Made by a program: the position numbers and the translations under genes
DNA from: JADJEI01 sp035328465
GTDB lineage: Bacteria; Bacteroidota; Ignavibacteria; Ignavibacteriales; Ignavibacteriaceae
Assembly (NCBI GenBank): GCA_035328465.1
Contig: DAOLIQ010000086.1
Coordinates: 1 to 13,357, forward strand
Reading direction: 5' to 3'
Length of the DNA: 13,357 nucleotides
Shown here: positions 7,886-13,357 of the stretch, piece after piece
Numbering within the stretch: the stretch's first letter is position 1
How the letters are laid out: each line of letters starts with the position of its first letter
Notes under the pieces: generated by a model
The model's database searches: none
What the model saw: only the letters and a program-made list of their open reading frames with translations
What the model was told of the DNA's origin: nothing

Positions 7886-9397
7886 ATGTTTAAGCTAAAT
7901 ATTAAAAGTGGTGATAAAAAAATAATTTTCAAACAATTATCTATTAGTTTAAGATATTTAGTTGATGGGAAAAAAATTCAGCAAAGCTTCAACTCATTAG
8001 AAAGAGTTTTTGATGTTAAATTTAGTGAATTACAGAGGAAAAATTTTCTTTGCAAAAATGGAAGCGAAATTAGAGTCTCAAAAGATGAAGGCAAACCTGA
8101 TGCAGTAATTATTCATAAAATTATTCTTAATACCAAATTTAATGTTGATTATTTCAGAAATCATCTTTCTAAGTTCGTCCAAAATTTAGAAGACGAGCAA
8201 GTTCAGAATGTCCACATCTTTATACCAAATTACACCACTTTCAAAAATTATTTTAATGACGAAGAATATTATTATCAAAGTTTTATAGAAGGATTATATT
8301 TAGGTAATTATGCATTCGATAAATATCTAAGTGAGAAAAAGCAAAAAAGACAACTGAATATTTTCTTTTATGCAGAAGACTCTAAAAAATTAAAATCAGC
8401 CATTCAGATTGCAAAAAATATTAATGCCGGACTTTCATTTACTCGCGATCTACAGAATGAACCTTCAATCAATTTGACTCCCGAAATACTAGCCGGTCGC
8501 ATAAAAGAAGAAATGGCTAAATTAAAAATAAAAACCATAGTATTTGACCAAAAAGAAATAGCGCAGAAAAATATGGGAGGGTTATTAGCAGTAGGAATGG
8601 GAAGTTCTAATCCGCCAAGATTTATTCAAATAATATATAAGTCTTCAAAAGCTTCTAAGAAAAAACTTCCGACAATCTGTTTAGTTGGTAAGGGTGTTAC
8701 CTTTGACAGCGGAGGCATATCAATAAAACCTGCTGCCAATATGGGAGATATGAAAGCTGACATGTCCGGGGCGGCAGTAGTAGCCGGGGCGATTATTGCC
8801 GCAGCAAAGAATAAAATTCCACTTAATATTATTGGTCTAATACCATCGGCGGAAAACATGATCTCAGGATCATCACTTCGCCCGGGTGATATTATTAAAA
8901 CATCTTCGGGAAAAACAATTGAGGTCGACAATACCGATGCTGAAGGTAGAGTAATACTCGCTGATGCATTAGACTTTGCTTCAAAGTTGAGACCAGATGT
9001 AATAATTGATCTCGCAACTCTAACCGGTGCATGTGTCGTAGCATTGGGTGAATTTGTTGCCGGTTTATTTAGTACGAATGATGATCTATCCAATTCATTG
9101 TTCGAATCCGGACAACGAACATTTGATAGAATTTGGCGGTTACCACTGTGGGATGACTACAACGTATTAAATAAAAGCGATGTGGCAGACATTAAAAACC
9201 TTGGTGGAAGATGGGGCGGAGCAATTACAGCAGCCAAATTTCTTGGAAATTTTGTAAAGCCTGAATTGAAATGGGCTCATTTAGACATTGCCGGTCCGGC
9301 TTTTCCGAATAATTCTACTAACTATACTAAAAAATATATGACAGGATTTGGTGTGCGACTTTTATCTGATTATTTAGCTAATTATAAATCGAAGTAA
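7886..9397 (+). CDS. pepA: Leucyl aminopeptidase, peptidase family M17
   Basis: This cytoplasmic, two-metal aminopeptidase removes N-terminal residues from peptides. Counted from the ATG at 7886 (503 residues), the metal and catalytic residues are K269 and D274 (VGKGVTFDSGG), K281 (SIKP), D292 (MKADMSG), and D351, E353 and R355 in NTDAEGR. Each is one less than in E. coli PepA, so the C-terminal catalytic domain is intact. The N-terminal macro-like domain (about 1-160) is divergent and lysine-rich. The open frame extends six codons further to a TTG at 7868 that overlaps the nrnA stop, but the ATG has AAGGA at 7874-7878, seven bases upstream, so I prefer it. The gene ends 11 bases from the convergent lolD stop. 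In some bacteria PepA also binds DNA in recombination and regulation; nothing here shows that. Confidence 0.93.
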   Translation: MFKLNIKSGDKKIIFKQLSISLRYLVDGKKIQQSFNSLERVFDVKFSELQRKNFLCKNGSEIRVSKDEGKPDAVIIHKIILNTKFNVDYFRNHLSKFVQNLEDEQVQNVHIFIPNYTTFKNYFNDEEYYYQSFIEGLYLGNYAFDKYLSEKKQKRQLNIFFYAEDSKKLKSAIQIAKNINAGLSFTRDLQNEPSINLTPEILAGRIKEEMAKLKIKTIVFDQKEIAQKNMGGLLAVGMGSSNPPRFIQIIYKSSKASKKKLPTICLVGKGVTFDSGGISIKPAANMGDMKADMSGAAVVAGAIIAAAKNKIPLNIIGLIPSAENMISGSSLRPGDIIKTSSGKTIEVDNTDAEGRVILADALDFASKLRPDVIIDLATLTGACVVALGEFVAGLFSTNDDLSNSLFESGQRTFDRIWRLPLWDDYNVLNKSDVADIKNLGGRWGGAITAAKFLGNFVKPELKWAHLDIAGPAFPNNSTNYTKKYMTGFGVRLLSDYLANYKSK

Positions 9398-9408
9398 TCT
9401 GCATATAT

Positions 9409-10092
9409 TTAATTATTTTTTAACTTACCATCAAACATCTCATAAACTTGATCGGCAATTTTAACTAATTCAGGATTGTGAGTTACTATTACAAGGCTGG
9501 CCTTTAATTCATCTCTAATTCTAATAAACAACTTGCCGATCGATTCGCTATTCTCGGAATCAAGGTTACCAGTGGGTTCATCAGCTAAAATTATTTTGGG
9601 ATCATTTGCTAATGCTCTTGCTATTGCTACTCTTTGCTGCTCCCCGCCGGATAGCTCTGCTGGTTTATTATTTACTCTTTCAGATAGACCAACTATCTGC
9701 AGTAAAGTTTGACTTTTTTCAAATGATTTTTGCTTGGAAATTTTATTTATCATTAATGGGATTGCTACATTTTCAAGCGCTGTAAATTCAGGCAAAAGAT
9801 GATGAAACTGAAATACGAATCCAAGATTTTCATTCCGGAACTTAGCAAGTTCTGATTGTTTCATATCAGAAAATTTTTTACTGAAAAAATAAACCTCTCC
9901 AGTATCGGGTTTATCCAATCCACTAAGTATATGCAGAAGAGTACTCTTTCCGGCACCAGAGGCACCTATAATAGTTGTTATTTTATTTTCCTGAATTTCA
10001 ATTGATATTCCTCTGAGAATATTTAATTGCGTATCCTTACCTATTTTATAAGATTTTACTAAATTTTCTGCACTTAATATTGTTTTAATCAT
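9409..10092 (-). CDS. lolD: Lipoprotein-releasing system ATP-binding protein LolD
   Basis: LolD is the cytoplasmic ATPase of the LolCDE transporter, which extracts mature lipoproteins from the inner membrane for transfer to LolA. The 227-residue ABC protein has Walker A GASGAGKST at 43-51, a Q-loop at Q95 followed by HHLLPEFTALENV (typical of the LolD/MacB/FtsE-like branch), the ABC signature LSGGEQQR at 147-154, Walker B IILADE with E172, the D-loop NLD at 176-178 and H205 as the switch histidine. There is no membrane segment. It is the last gene of a three-gene unit, 15 bases after the second permease, and this neighbourhood is the main reason for choosing LolD over MacB or FtsE. It is convergent with pepA, with 11 bases between the stop codons and no clear hairpin there. 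Confidence 0.9.
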   Translation of the reverse strand: MIKTILSAENLVKSYKIGKDTQLNILRGISIEIQENKITTIIGASGAGKSTLLHILSGLDKPDTGEVYFFSKKFSDMKQSELAKFRNENLGFVFQFHHLLPEFTALENVAIPLMINKISKQKSFEKSQTLLQIVGLSERVNNKPAELSGGEQQRVAIARALANDPKIILADEPTGNLDSENSESIGKLFIRIRDELKASLVIVTHNPELVKIADQVYEMFDGKLKNN

Positions 10093-10107
10093 ATTTAAAA
10101 ATAAATT

Positions 10108-11337
10108 TTATTCCCATTTGATTGAATCTATAGGATTAAGCTTTGAAGCCTTTCTCGCCGGAATTAATGATGCGAGAAATGTTAAGCTAAATGAAGCTCC
10201 AACTACAAAAAAGAAATCACTAATTTTAATTTCTATTGGTAGAGAATTGATTTTATACTGTGTTGGATCTAGAGGATAAATGTTATAATTTAATTGCAGC
10301 CAACAAACAAAGTAACCGATTATAAGACCGACCATGGTTCCGATTATGCCAATCAAAATCCCCTCGTACATAAAAATGCGGAGGATAGATCTTTCCTCAA
10401 GACCTAACGAGAATAATACTCCAATTTCTCTTTTTTTCTCTATAACTGACATGGATAATGACCCGAGCATATTAAAAGTTGAAACTGCAATTATCAATGA
10501 AAGAATAATATAAGCGGACCATCTCTCAATTTGCATAACATTATACAGCTCTTTGTGAAAATCGTACCAGGTGTTAATTAAAAATTTTGATGCATCAATC
10601 TTGCTCTGCAATTCTGATTTAATCTGATATGCTTTATCAGGATCATTTAGTTTAATGTCATATCCCTGAATGCGACTGGCATAACCGAATAAATTTTGAG
10701 TGGTTGAAATGTCCGTAAATAAAAACGTCTGATCATACTCATTATTATTAGAGCTATATATACCGATCACAATCACCTTTAACATTTTTGGAGCAGAATA
10801 GTTTAAAATGGAATTCTCTATATTTGCCGGTGAGATTAAAGTAATCGTATCACCGGTAATCACTTGAAGTTTATCAGCAAGATTAATCCCTAAAACTATT
10901 TTTGGTAATTGATAATTATTTAGATCCGCCTTTCCAAAAAGAACACTGCTGCCGATTTCATAAACTGAATTGATTTTATCTGACTCGATTCCTTTTAGAT
11001 TTGCTATTTGATATTTCCCTGCACGATAGCAAAGTATTTTTCCGTTAATAAAAGGACTGAACGATTTAATTTCGGGTTTCTTAAGAAATTCACCGACATT
11101 TCTTAACTCGCTGTTTTCAACATTTTCGGAAATTATTTCTAATCTCAAATGAGGGTCAAATTTCATAAGGAAGGATTGCACGAGCCCTTCAAATCCATTA
11201 AAGACCGAGAGCACAATTACTAATGCTGCTACTCCAATCGTAATTCCCAAAATAGAAAGCAGTGAAATTATAGAGATAAAATTTAATTTATGTTTTGATA
11301 TCAAATATCGCTTCGCTATAAAATATTCGATGTTCAT
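10108..11337 (-). CDS. LolC/LolE-family lipoprotein-releasing permease (second copy)
   Basis: This inner-membrane permease (409 residues) should pair with the gene before it and with LolD to form a lipoprotein-releasing complex. It has the FtsX/LolE layout: one membrane segment near 21-46, a large periplasmic domain (about 50-270), then three segments near 274-296, 324-348 and 374-393. The cytoplasmic coupling motif EKKREIGVLFSLGLEER (300-316) follows the second segment, and the C-terminus IPARKASKLNPIDSIKWE is typical of the family. Its N-terminus (NFISIIS, GVAAL, GFE) closely resembles that of its upstream neighbour, so the two are paralogues. Its ATG overlaps the upstream stop by one base (TAATG). 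I cannot say which copy is the functional equivalent of LolC or of LolE, so no symbol is given. Confidence 0.88.
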   Translation of the reverse strand: MNIEYFIAKRYLISKHKLNFISIISLLSILGITIGVAALVIVLSVFNGFEGLVQSFLMKFDPHLRLEIISENVENSELRNVGEFLKKPEIKSFSPFINGKILCYRAGKYQIANLKGIESDKINSVYEIGSSVLFGKADLNNYQLPKIVLGINLADKLQVITGDTITLISPANIENSILNYSAPKMLKVIVIGIYSSNNNEYDQTFLFTDISTTQNLFGYASRIQGYDIKLNDPDKAYQIKSELQSKIDASKFLINTWYDFHKELYNVMQIERWSAYIILSLIIAVSTFNMLGSLSMSVIEKKREIGVLFSLGLEERSILRIFMYEGILIGIIGTMVGLIIGYFVCWLQLNYNIYPLDPTQYKINSLPIEIKISDFFFVVGASFSLTFLASLIPARKASKLNPIDSIKWE

Positions 11338-12557
11338 TAGCTGAATCTAAGTGATGTGAGTGGATTGATTCTGGATGCGATATAGCTTGGCAGTATAGAT
11401 GCGACTAGACATAACAGCAGTGCAAGCCCAGAAACCGAAACGAAATTTAAAATTGAAATATCGACAGGAACACTATTAACAAAATATACAGAGGAGGGGA
11501 GAGAAATAATATTAAATTCCTTCTGGAGTAAAATAAATGTTAAGGCTAATAAATTGCCTATAAAAATTCCTATAACCGAAATGAATAGACCATAATACAT
11601 AAAAATGGATACAATCAATTTATTTTTTGAACCAAGCGTCTTTAATATTCCAATCTCATTTGTCTTCTCAATAATTACTAAGAGTAAAGTCCCGACTATG
11701 TTAAATATCGCAACAAAAGTAATAAGAAAGAGCACTACGGGAATCAATTGTTTTTGCAATCCAATCCACGTAAAAATATTTTTATGAATTTCATAGATGG
11801 AGTGAACTGAATAGGGATATTTTAATTTATTCGCTAACACATTAGTGATGCTGTCTATCGCGGAAGGATTGGCTAAAGTAATGTCATAGCCTGTAATATT
11901 ATTCCCAATACTAAAAAGAGATTGAGCATCCTCAAGATTCACATAAGCGAAAAGATCATCAAACTCAGACATGCCGCTTTCAAATAACCCAATTACTTTG
12001 AATCTTTTAATAGTCGGCAGGTTTTCCTGTGATGGAAGCCTGTCATCTTTAAGCGAAAATATTGTGATCTGATCACCGGGCTTAACTAATAATTTATTTG
12101 CTAATTTTTTGCCAAGTACGATTGGAGCGGTGGTGGACTCTGTAAGTTCAATACTTCCGATTATCGAATTATTTTTTAGATAATTACTTAGACTTGCAGA
12201 CGGAACACCTTTAATATTTACACCTTCCTTAATTTTTCCGGAAGAAATGATAGACAGCTTAGAAGCGTAAGGAACAATTTGGCCTATTGAATTTCCGATT
12301 AACTTTTCTACCTTTATCTGTTCGTTTTTGTAGTCAGGAAGAATATCCGCATAAGAAACTATTTTGATGTGAGAGTCAAAATTGATAAGCTTTTGTGAAA
12401 GCGTATTTTCAAACCCCGATAAGATGCTTACAGTAATAATTAGCGCTGCTACACCAAGACTTATACCGCCAATTGTTATAGCTGAAATTATACTAATGAA
12501 GTTAGAATTTTTTCGCGATTCTAAAAATCTTAATGAAAGGAAGAATGTTAAATACAT
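11337..12557 (-). CDS. LolC/LolE-family lipoprotein-releasing permease (first copy)
   Basis: This is the first gene of the lipoprotein-export operon, 406 residues. It starts with a short cytoplasmic end (FLSLRFLESRKNSNF) and a membrane segment near 21-46. A periplasmic domain (about 50-268) is followed by segments near 271-295, 316-343 and 368-392. The coupling motif EKTNEIGILKTLGSKNK (297-313) and the end PSYIASRINPLTSLR are diagnostic of FtsX/LolCE permeases. E. coli has the order lolC-lolD-lolE; here the two permeases lie together and the ATPase comes last. A heterodimer with the next gene is likely, each half binding one LolD subunit, but the sequence alone does not show it. No Shine-Dalgarno sequence is visible before the ATG; the operon promoter should lie just beyond 12557. 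Confidence 0.88.
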   Translation of the reverse strand: MYLTFFLSLRFLESRKNSNFISIISAITIGGISLGVAALIITVSILSGFENTLSQKLINFDSHIKIVSYADILPDYKNEQIKVEKLIGNSIGQIVPYASKLSIISSGKIKEGVNIKGVPSASLSNYLKNNSIIGSIELTESTTAPIVLGKKLANKLLVKPGDQITIFSLKDDRLPSQENLPTIKRFKVIGLFESGMSEFDDLFAYVNLEDAQSLFSIGNNITGYDITLANPSAIDSITNVLANKLKYPYSVHSIYEIHKNIFTWIGLQKQLIPVVLFLITFVAIFNIVGTLLLVIIEKTNEIGILKTLGSKNKLIVSIFMYYGLFISVIGIFIGNLLALTFILLQKEFNIISLPSSVYFVNSVPVDISILNFVSVSGLALLLCLVASILPSYIASRINPLTSLRFS

Positions 12558-12972
12558 TAAAAGTTGATTATTTTGAAAACCAATTTAATCAAGTAGTTGA
12601 TTTATCTGAAATAAGAATTACAGACTTCTGGATAATTCAATTAGTCATTTCTGCGAAAACAGGAATACATTGATTATTAAGGATATTCGGTCCGCAGTTT
12701 AACCAACGAAAATCAGGGCGGGAAATGGCAAACGATTAAAAATGTATTTCCAGAAAAGTCAATTGGCGTTAAAAAAAGATGCAGGCAACAAGTGTAAATA
12801 TTGTTGAAAATTATTATTGCAATTAAGAAGTCCTAAAATAATTAATCCCGTTAAAATTGTATTTTTAAGCTTAGGGATTTATATTTGTAATCCAAATTTG
12901 ATACAAGATTAATAATCCTTAAAATCTACTCAATAGTTTTTTCAGTATTTATTAATGATTGATATAAAAATT
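12558..12972. other. Intergenic region between the lol operon and the tRNA cluster
   Basis: These 415 bases separate the start of the minus-strand lol operon from the plus-strand tRNAs. No frame gives a convincing gene. Short plus-strand open frames exist: one of 46 codons from an ATG at 12533 that overlaps the lolC/E start and stops at 12673, and one that stops at 12807 whose last codons read K-C-K-Y-C. The part from about 12690 to 12790 is less AT-rich than its flanks and reads as protein-like in two frames, which could be chance or a decayed gene. A tRNA promoter candidate lies at 12857-12887. TAATCCC near 12842 and GGGATTTA near 12873 are partly complementary but widely spaced. Confidence 0.4.
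12857..12887 (+). promoter_or_regulatory. Candidate Bacteroidetes-type promoter for the tRNA cluster
   Basis: TTG at 12857-12859 is followed after 20 bases by TATATTTG at 12880-12887, a perfect match to the Bacteroidetes -7 element TAnnTTTG at the right distance from a -33 TTG. Transcription would begin near 12893, about 80 bases before tRNA-Pro, so RNase P would trim a moderate leader. It is the best promoter match in the window. No good sigma-70 consensus pair was found nearer the tRNAs. Confidence 0.4.
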
Positions 12973-13046
12973 CGGGGCGTAGCGTAGCCCGGTATCGCGC
13001 CTGCTTTGGGAGCAGGAGGTCGCAGGTTCAAATCCTGCCGCCCCGA
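12973..13046 (+). tRNA. tRNA-Pro (TGG)
   Basis: This 74-base cloverleaf has acceptor arms CGGGGCG and CGCCCCG pairing fully, with discriminator A13046. The anticodon stem CCTGC/GCAGG encloses loop TTTGGGA, putting TGG at 13007-13009. The T-arm is GCAGG-TTCAAAT-CCTGC. The 3' CCA is not encoded (CAA follows). It reads CCA and, by wobble, other proline codons. Confidence 0.97.
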
Positions 13047-13068
13047 CAAAAAAAGCCCGTTTTAAAGA

Positions 13069-13142
<74 letters not shown>

Positions 13143-13158
13143 CAATTGTTCTTTTTAT

Positions 13159-13233
13159 GGTGAGCGTAGCTCAGTTGGTTAGAGCACCAGGTTGTGGCCC
13201 TGGGGGTCGTGGGTTCAACTCCCATCGCTCACC
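13159..13233 (+). tRNA. tRNA-His (GTG)
   Basis: The acceptor GTGAGCG/CGCTCAC is preceded by an extra G at 13159 that can face C13233. This is the G-1:C73 pair that marks histidine tRNAs for HisRS. The anticodon stem CCAGG/CCTGG encloses TTGTGGC with GTG at 13194-13196. CCA is not encoded. It follows tRNA-Arg by 16 bases. Confidence 0.97.
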
Positions 13234-13237
13234 CAAT

Positions 13238-13275
13238 GACAATTAAAAATGAAAAATTTAGAATTAAAAATTTTA
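13238..13275. repeat. Low-complexity A/T spacer with a repeated AATTAAAAAT
   Basis: The 51-base spacer between tRNA-His and tRNA-Glu contains AATTAAAAAT at 13241-13250 and again at 13262-13271, with GAAAAATTTA between them. Similar A-rich units are seen as dispersed intergenic repeats in some bacterial genomes, but copy number cannot be judged from this window. There is no hairpin with a U-run, so it does not look like a terminator. Confidence 0.35.
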
Positions 13276-13284
13276 TTCGATCTT

Positions 13285-13356
13285 GGCCCCATCGTCTAGT
13301 GGTTAGGACATAGCCCTTTCACGGCTGTAACAGGGGTTCAAATCCCCTTGGGGTCA
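13285..13356 (+). tRNA. tRNA-Glu (TTC)
   Basis: This 72-base cloverleaf has acceptor GGCCCCA/TGGGGTC, including one G-U pair, and discriminator A13356. The anticodon stem TAGCC/GGCTG (one U-G pair) encloses CTTTCAC, putting TTC at 13318-13320. The T-arm is AGGGG-TTCAAAT-CCCCT. The window ends one base after the gene, so whether CCA is encoded cannot be seen. The cluster may continue beyond the window. Confidence 0.96.
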
Positions 13357-13357
13357 C

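Noticed and set aside
8626..9093. A 155-residue minus-strand open frame inside pepA
   Set aside because: It lies wholly opposite the conserved catalytic part of pepA and has no recognisable motif; it is a shadow of that gene.
12533..12673. A 46-codon plus-strand open frame overlapping the start of the first LolC/E gene
   Set aside because: It begins inside a well-supported gene on the other strand, has poorly spaced start signals and resembles no protein I know.

Overview
The window is an AT-rich stretch of about 13.4 kb of ordinary bacterial chromosome. It looks like a didermic member of the Bacteroidota/Ignavibacteria side of the FCB group. The reasons are: almost no Shine-Dalgarno sequences before the start codons; several upstream sites resembling the Bacteroidetes -33/-7 promoter (TTG/TTTG, 19-21 bases, TAnnTTTG); a two-subunit 2-oxoacid:ferredoxin oxidoreductase; and a LolCE-type pair plus LolD ATPase, which implies an outer membrane with lipoproteins. 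The placement is an inference from gene content and style, not from a phylogenetic marker.

Layout. (1) Positions 175-3627, plus strand: glutamine-dependent NAD+ synthetase (nadE), then a full-length DsbD-type transmembrane thiol reductase. (2) Positions 3860-6747, plus strand: korA (fused gamma-alpha) and korB (TPP/Fe-S beta subunit), overlapping by one base and closed by a very strong UUCG-capped intrinsic terminator. (3) Positions 6885-9397, plus strand: a DHH-DHHA1 phosphoesterase of the NrnA type and an M17 leucyl aminopeptidase (pepA), closely spaced. (4) Positions 9409-12557, minus strand: a three-gene lipoprotein-export operon, transcribed as two paralogous LolC/E permeases and then LolD, convergent with pepA. 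(5) Positions 12558-12972: 415 bases without a convincing gene, carrying a candidate promoter. (6) Positions 12973-13356: four tRNA genes, Pro(TGG), Arg(TCT), His(GTG) and Glu(TTC), on the plus strand.

The genes are housekeeping: cofactor synthesis, periplasmic thiol reduction, reductive or oxidative 2-oxoacid metabolism, nucleotide-fragment and peptide turnover, outer-membrane lipoprotein release, and translation. I see no mobile element, CRISPR array, defence cassette or novel multi-gene system. The observations most worth a second look are the promoter-like sites, the terminator, the short coding-like fragments in the 415-base gap, and the start-site choice for pepA.
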